Assembly (NCBI GenBank): GCA_964446385.1
Contig: CAYUOH010000003.1
Location: 1 to 64,000, forward strand
Reading direction: 5' to 3'
Source: CAYSRC01 sp964446385
GTDB taxonomy: Bacteria; Bacillota; Clostridia; Oscillospirales; Ruminococcaceae
DNA: 64,000 nucleotides
Position numbers and translations under genes: made by a program. The notes under the pieces were generated by a model that searched no databases, was not told where the DNA came from, and was given only the letters and a program-made list of their open reading frames with translations. This document shows positions 41,203-49,327 of this stretch, piece after piece. Numbering within the stretch: position 1 is the first letter of the stretch; every line of letters begins with the position of its first letter.

Positions 41203-42318
41203 TCAGTTAATTTTGTTATTCAGCATATCCATAATTCCGTTGATATCATAATCTCCTATACCGGTAGTGGAAGAAGCAGGCTGAGTCTGTTTTTTTGATC
41301 TGTCCCAATTTTCCTTGAAGACATTGGAACCAGGAGCGAATGATTCATCGGAAAAACCGGTGGCAATAACGGTAATGCTGATTTCATCTTTGTATGTATC
41401 GTTGAAGGCAACGCCCCATGCAATCTGCGCGTTGGGATCTGCAGCCTGTTTTATCATTTCGGAAGCTGTCTCTACATCCTCCAGGTCGACATCAGAAGGT
41501 GCGGTGATATTGATTATAACGCCCTTAGCCCCGTTGATGTTGGTTTCGAGGAGCGGGCTGGAAATGGCAATCTGAGCGGCAGATTTGGCCTTATCCTGAC
41601 CGCTGGAACGTCCAATGCCCATATGGGCATACCCGGAATTCTTCATTACAGTAGTGACATCGGCAAAGTCAAGGTTGATAAATCCCGGAACACTTATAAG
41701 CTCGGAAATACTCTGGACACCCTGAAGTAAAACGCTGTCGGCTATTTCAAAGGCATTGGCGAGTGTAATACGTGTATCCGTGATGTGTTTAAGTCTGTCA
41801 TTGGGAATAACAACCATGGAGTCCACCTGCTCCTTGAGCTGGGAAATGCCTTCGAGGGCTTTATCCATACGTTGTTTCCCTTCAAAGGTAAAGGGCTTTG
41901 TAACAATACCGACGGTAAGTATGCCGAGCTCGTGAGCTACCTGGGCAACCAGAGGAGCTGCACCCGTACCGGTACCACCGCCCATACCTGCAGTAACAAA
42001 AACCATATTTGCACCGCGGAGAGCAGTACCGATGTCCTCACGGCTTTCCTCGGCGGCCTTGCGTCCGATTCCGGGGTCTCCGCCTGCGCCGCGTCCGCGG
42101 GTAAGTTTGGTCCCTAGTTGGATTTTTTGGGTTGCTTTGTTGAACTGAAGAATATGGGCGTCAGTGTTCATAGCGATAAACTCAACACCCTTTATTCCGC
42201 ATTCAATCATACGGTTCACAGCATTTCCGCCGCCACCGCCGACACCGACAACCTTTATATTAATACCAAATGATTCGTTATCTTCCTGAGGGGGAAACGA
42301 GATAGTCTTATTCAGCAT
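41203..42318 (-). CDS. ftsZ: Cell division protein FtsZ
   Basis: 371 residues, tubulin-like GTPase forming the division ring. GTP-binding motifs: VGVGGGGGNAVNRM, AMNTDAHIL, the tubulin signature MGGGTGTGAAPLVA and the T7 loop region GFINLDFADVTTVM. The C-terminal linker after the core is very short (about 45 residues), and the tail reads IGDYDINGIMDMLNNKIN, without the usual DxPxFLR-type peptide that binds FtsA or SepF. Start ATG 42318 with GGAGG upstream and its own promoter (42366-42394). Confidence 0.97.
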   Translation of the reverse strand: MLNKTISFPPQEDNESFGINIKVVGVGGGGGNAVNRMIECGIKGVEFIAMNTDAHILQFNKATQKIQLGTKLTRGRGAGGDPGIGRKAAEESREDIGTALRGANMVFVTAGMGGGTGTGAAPLVAQVAHELGILTVGIVTKPFTFEGKQRMDKALEGISQLKEQVDSMVVIPNDRLKHITDTRITLANAFEIADSVLLQGVQSISELISVPGFINLDFADVTTVMKNSGYAHMGIGRSSGQDKAKSAAQIAISSPLLETNINGAKGVIINITAPSDVDLEDVETASEMIKQAADPNAQIAWGVAFNDTYKDEISITVIATGFSDESFAPGSNVFKENWDRSKKQTQPASSTTGIGDYDINGIMDMLNNKIN

Positions 42319-42365
42319 AAAAACCTCCGAAAATATTTAAAATCGGTAATATTTACATTCATCTA

Positions 42366-42394
42366 AAAATACCATATATTGTTAATTTTTTCAA
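42366..42394 (-). promoter_or_regulatory. Likely ftsZ-proximal promoter
   Basis: On the - strand TTGAAA (42389-42394), 17 bp, TATTTT (42366-42371), within the only sizeable gap (106 bp) of the division cluster after mraZ. Confidence 0.5.
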
Positions 42395-42424
42395 TAACAT
42401 TGTACCACCGGTAAACGGTAAGAA

Positions 42425-43213
42425 TCACTTGAAATAATTGTCGGGAATTGCCATCTCTCCATCGCTCATGAATGCCTTTCCCAAAATGGAAACATTCAGG
42501 TTACCTGATACGTTTTTTCCTTCGCGTTCAATTACCTCTGAAAGCATGCTGAATTTATAATCCAGTTCTGATGCGGTACCCATTTCCACAAAATAACGGC
42601 TGTCAAAAATCATTGTGATATTCAGCTTATCGGATAGATTTACAGAATCAATTCCGGTAAGAAGATTGACTTTTTTTGCGGCGCTTACAAGCGGTTTCAG
42701 ATAGATATCAAGGTCAAGTCCGTTTTCATCGGCAAGTATACCCCCTGTCCCAAAACTGGCCGGCTTAATACCGTATACAACGATGCAGTCATTGGGAGCG
42801 TCGCTAGTCTTTTCAAGTATCTTCATAGTATCGGAAACAATTAAGAATCCGTCCTCGCAGGCAACCGCAAGACGGATTTCTACGTTGTTAACTTCAATAA
42901 CAAGAGTGTTGGGAAGATTTCTGTAGACATTCACATTCAGAAGATAAGGCAATTCAGTTTCGATTCTGTTCTCAATTTCGCCGGTGTCAATCCGGAGAAG
43001 ATTGGTCCCAATCTGGACATCAGCGGCTCTGATAATATCCTCCGCCTTATAAGACGTGTATTTACCGGAAAGCTTGATTTCTCCCAGTTTGAAGAAAACC
43101 GTCAGAGAAAGAAGAACCGATGCAGCAACAAGACCCACAAGAACCGCAACGGTAATTATTCCGCCGGATTTTTCAGAATAATATACTTTACCGTTATTCT
43201 TTTTCTTTTTCAT
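42425..43213 (-). CDS. ftsQ: Cell division protein FtsQ/DivIB
   Basis: 262 residues: a Lys-rich cytoplasmic tip, one membrane segment (about 20-42, ITVAVLVGLVAASVLLSLTVF), a POTRA domain (LGEIKLSGKYTSYKAEDIIRAA, then LPYLLNVNVYRNLPNTLVIEV) and a C-terminal FtsQ domain. It bridges FtsL and other divisome proteins outside the membrane. The start overlaps the 3' end of murG by 20 bp. Sequence in this family is poorly conserved; POTRA features and position support the call. Confidence 0.88.
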   Translation of the reverse strand: MKKKKNNGKVYYSEKSGGIITVAVLVGLVAASVLLSLTVFFKLGEIKLSGKYTSYKAEDIIRAADVQIGTNLLRIDTGEIENRIETELPYLLNVNVYRNLPNTLVIEVNNVEIRLAVACEDGFLIVSDTMKILEKTSDAPNDCIVVYGIKPASFGTGGILADENGLDLDIYLKPLVSAAKKVNLLTGIDSVNLSDKLNITMIFDSRYFVEMGTASELDYKFSMLSEVIEREGKNVSGNLNVSILGKAFMSDGEMAIPDNYFK

Positions 43214-44333
43214 TTTTACCTATAAGTTCTGTAATCTTCGCGTAGATTATATCCACAGTTTCCTTAATTACCGCTGTTGAGGCTTTCTTTCCCATTTCCC
43301 TCAATCTCTCGGGGTCAAGGCACATATCATATAAGATTTTTGCTATTTCCTCCGGGGATTTTTCCCCCTCCTCGACGAGAACGGCCGCATCCCTGTCAGC
43401 CAGAGTCAGAGCGTTGTAATACTGATGATTTTCGGCTACATTCGGTGAAGGAATCAGAAGTGAAGCGGTACCTGAGGCTGCTATTTCACTGATTGTGAGA
43501 GCGCCGGAACGGGACAGCACCAGATCTGCGGCGGACAGATACAAGGGCATATTTCTGATATAGTCGGTGATAATGATATTACCGTTGTTTTCATAATCAA
43601 CACCCAGTTCCAAAAGTTTCTGGGGAAAGGATTTTTTGGCATACTGTCCGGTAGCGTGATAGTGAATTATTTCTCCTGACTTGTGATGCAGCTTAATGAA
43701 CTGTGCAGCCACAGCGTTTATTTCACCTGCGCCGAGGGAACCCCCGAAGGATACAACACAGATCTTTCCTTCAGGATTGAGGTCTTTCGAAGCCTCTTCC
43801 TTGTTCATTTCAAAGAAGGCTTTCCTAACTGGATTTCCCGTGACTATACATTTACTGCTCTGTTTAAGTCTTGGAATAATATCAGAATTGGCAACAAAAA
43901 TAACATCTACTCCCCGAGAAAGTATTCTGGTGGTAACGCCGGGAAAAGAATTCTGTTCGTGAATTGCCGTTTTTAGGTCCATTTTTACAGCGGTTTTTAC
44001 TACTGGGCCGCTAATGTATCCACCGCAGCCTATTACTATATCAGGCTGAAAATCCAAAAATAACTTCTTAGCCTTTTTCATTGCAGAAACGGCATATTTT
44101 AACGACATAATATTAAAAATGATTTCCGAAGGCTTTATAGACCTTGAAAATCCATGGATTTCTATAGGATGAAATTCATAACCTGCTTCCTCAACCAGAC
44201 GTTTTTCCATTCCGTCCTCACGTCCGACAAATACTATACAGGAATCGGGTTCCATCTGCTTTATATAGTCAGCTATGGCTATCGCGGGATTAATATGTCC
44301 TGCTGTACCACCCGCTGCTATTACTGCTTTCAT
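43194..44333 (-). CDS. murG: Lipid II synthase MurG
   Basis: 379 residues, GT-B glycosyltransferase adding GlcNAc to lipid I. Motifs: AAGGTAGHINPAIA at the N-terminus, GFSRSIKPSEI, IGCGGYISGPV, AIHEQNSFPGVTTR, VSFGGSLGAGEIN, SRSGALTISEIAASGTASLLIPSPN and NHQYYNALTL. Its ATG overlaps the ftsW stop by 4 bp (ATGA), so the two are translationally coupled. Confidence 0.96.
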   Translation of the reverse strand: MKAVIAAGGTAGHINPAIAIADYIKQMEPDSCIVFVGREDGMEKRLVEEAGYEFHPIEIHGFSRSIKPSEIIFNIMSLKYAVSAMKKAKKLFLDFQPDIVIGCGGYISGPVVKTAVKMDLKTAIHEQNSFPGVTTRILSRGVDVIFVANSDIIPRLKQSSKCIVTGNPVRKAFFEMNKEEASKDLNPEGKICVVSFGGSLGAGEINAVAAQFIKLHHKSGEIIHYHATGQYAKKSFPQKLLELGVDYENNGNIIITDYIRNMPLYLSAADLVLSRSGALTISEIAASGTASLLIPSPNVAENHQYYNALTLADRDAAVLVEEGEKSPEEIAKILYDMCLDPERLREMGKKASTAVIKETVDIIYAKITELIGKNEKEKE

Positions 44334-45481
44334 TGTTCTCCCCCGTCATCAGTATCGTAATCTGTATATCGTGATACTGAAAGCAACACCCCCACCTCGA
44401 TAAGTAACATAACAAGCGACGTCCCTCCCTGGCTGAAGAACGGAAGGCTGATACCGGTATTGGGGAAAGAGTTGCTGACAACCGCAATATTTAAAAGTGT
44501 CTGAGCAGCTATCTGAACGATAATGCCTAATGCGAGCATGCTTCCGAATGAATCCCTGCAATGCAGAGCAATACGGACTCCTCTGATGAATAGAATCACA
44601 AACAGAAGTATAACGAACAATGCCCCGATAAAGCCAATCTCCTCCACAATGACGGAGAAAATAAAGTCATCCTGCGATTCGGGAAGATACATATGCTTCT
44701 GTCGTGAATTGCCGAGGCCCAGACCGGTAAGGCCGCCTGAGCCAATGGCAATAAGAGACTGTCGGATCTGATGCCCGTCTTTGGGCCAACCGGTAAAGGG
44801 GTCCAGCCAGATTCTAATTCTTTCACCGATATAATCGAGCTTGTCAGTGGCGCTTATAAGAACATACCCTCCGATAGCCAGCGGTATCCCTGTTACAAGA
44901 AACCATTTAAACTTTGTCCCCCCCACAAGCATAATTATGAATCCGATTGTCAATATAAGCACTGCACAGGACATATGGGGCTGCTTGTAAAGAATCAATA
45001 CAATAGATCCGAGGATAAGCATGAACAGAAGAAAGCCATACCGGAAATTCTTCATCAGTTCGGTATGAGTGGAAATCAGATACGCAAAAAGGCAGATTAC
45101 AGCAAATTTTGAAAGCTCGGATGCCTGAAAAGTGCGACTTCCGATAACAATCCATCGTTTTGCCTCGTTGATTGCAGGCATGGCAAGTGTAGCAGCGAGA
45201 AGAACCTCGGAGACGATATATATCACCCACGAAAGCGGTTTTAGAATATGATAATCGAAGAAGGAAACCCCCAGCATTATAACAATGCCTATCATGGCGT
45301 ATATAAACTGGTTTTTGATGTAATAGTAACTGTCTCCGAACATATAAAGCGCCCTTGCGGAGCCCGCTGAAAACAGCATTATAAGGCCAAACACTACCAG
45401 TGCCAGCGTAGTAAAAAGAGCCACGGTATCAACAGGGCCCCTTTTAGACTTTCTTCTGTTTATAGCAGCAGTTTCAGGCAT
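44330..45481 (-). CDS. ftsW: SEDS-family peptidoglycan polymerase FtsW
   Basis: 383 residues from ATG 45481, about 10 membrane segments. SEDS motifs: TLALVVFGLIMLFSAGS, MPAINEAKRWIVIG, FQASELSKFAVICLFAYL, RIRIWLDPFTG, GHQIRQSLIAIGSGGLTGLGLGNS-type region, PESQDDFIFSVIVEE and FPNTGISLPFFSQGGTS. It polymerises lipid II together with the class B PBP encoded upstream. A TTG at 45499 would overlap mraY; the ATG is preferred. In endospore formers this position is often spoVE, which cannot be told apart from ftsW here. Confidence 0.93.
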   Translation of the reverse strand: MPETAAINRRKSKRGPVDTVALFTTLALVVFGLIMLFSAGSARALYMFGDSYYYIKNQFIYAMIGIVIMLGVSFFDYHILKPLSWVIYIVSEVLLAATLAMPAINEAKRWIVIGSRTFQASELSKFAVICLFAYLISTHTELMKNFRYGFLLFMLILGSIVLILYKQPHMSCAVLILTIGFIIMLVGGTKFKWFLVTGIPLAIGGYVLISATDKLDYIGERIRIWLDPFTGWPKDGHQIRQSLIAIGSGGLTGLGLGNSRQKHMYLPESQDDFIFSVIVEEIGFIGALFVILLFVILFIRGVRIALHCRDSFGSMLALGIIVQIAAQTLLNIAVVSNSFPNTGISLPFFSQGGTSLVMLLIEVGVLLSVSRYTDYDTDDGGEQ

Positions 45482-45491
45482 AATGTAATCA

Positions 45492-46499
45492 TTACACAAC
45501 TGACAGAATTGCCAGTGTGCCTCCTCCGACTGATACTAAGCTGAATATTATAACAATTTTTACTTCAGACCATCCACACATTTCAAAATGATGATGAATA
45601 GGTGCCATTTTAAAAACTCGTTTTCCGTGTGACAGCTTAAAATAGCCTATCTGAATTATATCAGACATGGCCTCTGCAAAATACACGACGCCGATAATAA
45701 GAATTAAAACCGGCTTGTTTATGGAAAATGCCATAGCCACCACAGCTCCGCCGAGGAACATAGAACCGGTATCACCCATAAAAACCTTTGCAGGATGAAA
45801 GTTCCATATCAGGAATCCCACGCATCCGCCGGCAACCGCGCAGGCGGCCAGTGACGTGCCGATATATCCGAGAGAGTTTGCGATAACTACAAATGAAGCG
45901 CAAACAAAAAAGGTAACAGAAGCGGACAGACCGTCTATTCCGTCAGTAAGATTAACTGCATTTACCATACCCATTATCAAAAACAAAGAAATGATATAAA
46001 ACCATATTCCAAAATCGAATGAGCCGATAAAGGGAATTTCAACCATTGTTGTGGAAATATTAAATTTGTACAGCACAAAAAGAAAACCGGCAGCTACAAA
46101 GAACTGCATTATCAGTTTGCCTTTCGCGGTAAGGCCGAGATTCCGGGAATTGATAATTTTCAGATAATCATCTATAAAACCGATTATACCGAAACCAAAA
46201 GCAGCGCCGATGCAAACAAATAAGCGAACGCGTTCTCTCAAATACTGGCTAAGAAGATAAACCGGAGATTGGCTGATAAGATAAAACACTCCCAGAGCAA
46301 GGCTGAGTACTACCCCGATAATAAACATCAATCCGCCGATAGTAGGGGTACCTTCTTTGCTTATGTGCCAGGTCGGCCCAATTATATTAATAGTCTGGCC
46401 GTATTTTAATCCACGCAACCAGGGTATCATAACAAAACCCAGAGCACCGGTGAAAAGTATTGAAGATATTGCTATAAGTAAACAGGCAGTTCTTTCCAT
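45492..46499 (-). CDS. mraY: Phospho-N-acetylmuramoyl-pentapeptide transferase MraY
   Basis: 335 residues, about 10 membrane segments. It transfers phospho-MurNAc-pentapeptide to undecaprenyl phosphate. Motifs: GTPTIGGLMFI, GFIDDYLKI, NAVNLTDGIDGLSAS, FLIWNFHPAKVFMGDTGSMFLGG and the terminal MAPIHHHFEMCGWSE. Start ATG 46499 with GGAG 9 bp upstream. Confidence 0.96.
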   Translation of the reverse strand: MERTACLLIAISSILFTGALGFVMIPWLRGLKYGQTINIIGPTWHISKEGTPTIGGLMFIIGVVLSLALGVFYLISQSPVYLLSQYLRERVRLFVCIGAAFGFGIIGFIDDYLKIINSRNLGLTAKGKLIMQFFVAAGFLFVLYKFNISTTMVEIPFIGSFDFGIWFYIISLFLIMGMVNAVNLTDGIDGLSASVTFFVCASFVVIANSLGYIGTSLAACAVAGGCVGFLIWNFHPAKVFMGDTGSMFLGGAVVAMAFSINKPVLILIIGVVYFAEAMSDIIQIGYFKLSHGKRVFKMAPIHHHFEMCGWSEVKIVIIFSLVSVGGGTLAILSVV

Positions 46500-46517
46500 T
46501 AAAATAGCTCCGGAATA

Positions 46518-47882
46518 TCAGTATTTTTCATAAAATTTCGAAATGGCGTTTTCAAGAGCGATTGCCCTGCTGGCTTTGAAAACAACCGCATCGCCGGGAT
46601 GAACGGTCCTTACAAGATAATCCGACAGAACATCAAGATTGTCAAAATGCTCCACACTGGGGACCCCCGCGCTTCCTGCAGAGGAAACACATGCCTTCAT
46701 TTCCTCACCGACGCACAGCAGTATATCTATTCCAAGTGACCCTGCCAGAACACCGATATCCCTGTGAGCCTGAGCTGAAATAGTTCCGAGCTCAAGCATA
46801 TCACCCAGAACGGCAATTTTAAGCCCGTCATTAGGCAGAGATGCAAGTGCGTTCAGAGAAGCTCTCATGGAATCAGGATTGGCGTTGTAGCAGTCCTCAA
46901 CTACCGTAATACCTTTGAATTCAACAATTTTTTGCCGCATTCCGGCAGGCTGGTAATTTGCAAGACCCTTTGCTGATTTTTCCGGATCGAGTCCCACACG
47001 CGTGGCAATGGTATATGCTGCCAGAGCATCGTAAATCTGGTGGTTACCGAATCCCGGTATAGACGCGGAAAAGATGCCGTTAATACGATCGCTTATTGTG
47101 AAGGAAGTAGCGTTAACACGCGACATAATATCCTTAGCAACCACGTCGCAGTCTGTATTTTCTATTCCAAAGGTTACGGTCATACATTTTAACCTGTCAA
47201 CGGCTGACATCAGCATTTCGTCGTCTCCGTTAATTACCAGTATGCCGTCGTTTTCGGGTAAACCTTCGACTATTTCAAGTTTTGCTTTAAGGATATTTTC
47301 ACGGCTACCCAGAAGTTCCATATGACTGACACCTATGGCCGTAATTGCTGCAACCCTGGGTTTTACGGCACGGGTAAGCTTGCTTATATCACCTATCCCG
47401 TTCATGCCCATCTCCACCACGGCAAGCTGTGTATCATCATCAAGAGCGAAAAGTGTCTCGGGAACTCCCACTTCGTTGTTCTTGTTTCCTTCGTTTTTTA
47501 ATGTCTTTCCGAAACAGGAGAATATTGCTGCCAGCATTTCCTTGGTGGTGGTTTTGCCGACACTGCCGGTTATTCCGACCACAACCGGGTTGAACATATC
47601 ACGATAGTTTCCGGACATCGCTATCAATGCATCTTTTGTATCTTTTACGAGTATCTGTTCACCTTCGGCATCATATATCCTGTTGACCACTACGGCCTCC
47701 GCCCCGTTGAAAAGCGCATTGGGGGCGAAATCATTTCCGTCATAATGATCGCCAGTAATGCCGACAAAAACACATCCCGGCCCTGCGTCACGCGAATCGG
47801 TTGTTACTCTTGTGATAAGCTTATCGGGATTTTTGGTAACAGATACATTTTTAAGCAGATCCCCTAGTCTGATAGCTTTCAT
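46518..47882 (-). CDS. murF: UDP-MurNAc-tripeptide:D-Ala-D-Ala ligase MurF
   Basis: 454 residues from ATG 47882 (AAGGA 6 bp upstream; the TTG at 47897 is less likely). ATP-dependent amino-acid ligase. Motifs: FVGITGDHYDGNDF, VVGITGSVGKTTTKEMLA (P-loop), EGNKNNEVGVPETL, VVEMGMNG, the central-domain ISHM-type segment GVSHMELLGS, VEDCYNANPDSMRASL and VLGDMLELG. It adds D-Ala-D-Ala to the DAP tripeptide. Confidence 0.95.
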   Translation of the reverse strand: MKAIRLGDLLKNVSVTKNPDKLITRVTTDSRDAGPGCVFVGITGDHYDGNDFAPNALFNGAEAVVVNRIYDAEGEQILVKDTKDALIAMSGNYRDMFNPVVVGITGSVGKTTTKEMLAAIFSCFGKTLKNEGNKNNEVGVPETLFALDDDTQLAVVEMGMNGIGDISKLTRAVKPRVAAITAIGVSHMELLGSRENILKAKLEIVEGLPENDGILVINGDDEMLMSAVDRLKCMTVTFGIENTDCDVVAKDIMSRVNATSFTISDRINGIFSASIPGFGNHQIYDALAAYTIATRVGLDPEKSAKGLANYQPAGMRQKIVEFKGITVVEDCYNANPDSMRASLNALASLPNDGLKIAVLGDMLELGTISAQAHRDIGVLAGSLGIDILLCVGEEMKACVSSAGSAGVPSVEHFDNLDVLSDYLVRTVHPGDAVVFKASRAIALENAISKFYEKY

Positions 47883-47897
47883 CCTGTTTCCTTTCAA

Positions 47898-49325
47898 TTA
47901 TTGCATGTTAAAAATATCTTTTACTATTTTCCGTTCATCACAGTACACGGTATATCCGTTAAGGACCTGATATATTTCGTGACCTTTTCCGCATAATGCG
48001 ACTATATCGTCCCTGCGAGCAAGTGACAAAGCTTTTTTTACCGCCGTGACTCTGTCAATATCTGTATAATATTCTATTCCGGAAGCTTTGATATATGGCA
48101 GAACATCATTGATTATATTCTTCGGATCCTCCGTACGGGGGTTGTCGGAAGTAATTATAATTATATCAGAATATCTGCAAGCCGCTTCCGCCATTTTCGG
48201 GCGCTTTGCGGCATCCCTGTCCCCTGCGCACCCGAAAAGGGTAATCAGCCTGCCAGTGCAGGTTTTTTTCAATGAAGACAGGAGATTGTCAAGCGCGTCA
48301 TCAGTATGGGCAAAGTCTGTGATAACCGTGAAATCACCGGAATATATTATCTCACTTCTTCCCCTGATGTCAGGCAAATTATATAACATCGAGCTTACTG
48401 CGGCAAGAGGAAATCCCAGCCCGTCAAGCGCGGCTAAAGCGCACAGAGCGTTTTCCACAGAGTATTTCCCGGGCATACCGAATGAAACAGCGTATTTCTC
48501 CCCGTCATGAATTACGTTAAACCGGGAACCGTAGGCGATGCTTTTAATATCACCTGCCATAAAATCTGCGTATCCGTCAACGGACAATGTAACCGCGCTG
48601 TCAAGCTCGTATACCAGACGTCGTCCGTATTCGTTGTCTATATTGATTATATTATGACCGGAATGGAAGAACATGGATTTTTTTGCCTGATAATAGTTCT
48701 CCATTGTTCCGTGATAATCAAGATGATCCTGAGTGAGATTGGTGAATACACACACATCGAAATAAAGACCCGAAAGTCGCTGCTGGTGAATAGCTTGAGA
48801 GGATGCTTCCATCACAGCATACCGGCAGCCATTTTCAGCCATCCGGCTGAGAAGAGCATAAAGGTCGACTGGTTCCGGCGTCGTGTATTTTGATGGGATT
48901 GATACATCACCGATCTTTACTTCCACTGTTCCGATAAGCCCGGCTTTATTTCCGGAGGCTGAAAGCAGCCCGTGAATCAAACCGGTGACAGTGGTTTTAC
49001 CGTTTGTACCGGTAACGGCAACAAGCTTCATTTTTCTATCGGGATGATGATAAAAAGCAGCGCATAAAGGGCCGAGGATGTATCTTGAATCCTTAACAAT
49101 TATTTCGTTTCTCAGTCCCATGGTCTGCTGGCATACGACTGCTGCTACACCGGAATCAAGAGCCTCTGCTGCCTTAGTATGACCGTCAAACCGTGCTCCC
49201 CTGATGCATACAAAGAGACAGCCTGGAATGATTTTTGCCGAATTCGAAACCACGGCCGTAATCTCGGTGTCAAGATCAGGTTGTCCGGAATATTCAATTT
49301 CTTTTAGCAGTTCGGATAGTAGCAT
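47898..49325 (-). CDS. murE: UDP-MurNAc-L-Ala-D-Glu:meso-DAP ligase MurE
   Basis: 475 residues from ATG 49325. Motifs: FVCIRGARFDGHTKAAEAL, AVTGTNGKTTVTGLIHGLL (P-loop), TTPEPVDLYALLSRM, VMEASSQAIHQQRL, NLTQDHLDYHGTMENY and GCAGDRDAAKRPKMAE. The amino-acid recognition motif reads DNPRTEDP, the form associated with meso-DAP-adding MurE, matching the ddh and lysA genes of this window. The start lies 3 bases past the TGA of the transpeptidase gene. Confidence 0.95.
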   Translation of the reverse strand: MLLSELLKEIEYSGQPDLDTEITAVVSNSAKIIPGCLFVCIRGARFDGHTKAAEALDSGVAAVVCQQTMGLRNEIIVKDSRYILGPLCAAFYHHPDRKMKLVAVTGTNGKTTVTGLIHGLLSASGNKAGLIGTVEVKIGDVSIPSKYTTPEPVDLYALLSRMAENGCRYAVMEASSQAIHQQRLSGLYFDVCVFTNLTQDHLDYHGTMENYYQAKKSMFFHSGHNIINIDNEYGRRLVYELDSAVTLSVDGYADFMAGDIKSIAYGSRFNVIHDGEKYAVSFGMPGKYSVENALCALAALDGLGFPLAAVSSMLYNLPDIRGRSEIIYSGDFTVITDFAHTDDALDNLLSSLKKTCTGRLITLFGCAGDRDAAKRPKMAEAACRYSDIIIITSDNPRTEDPKNIINDVLPYIKASGIEYYTDIDRVTAVKKALSLARRDDIVALCGKGHEIYQVLNGYTVYCDERKIVKDIFNMQ

Positions 49326-49327
49326 AA

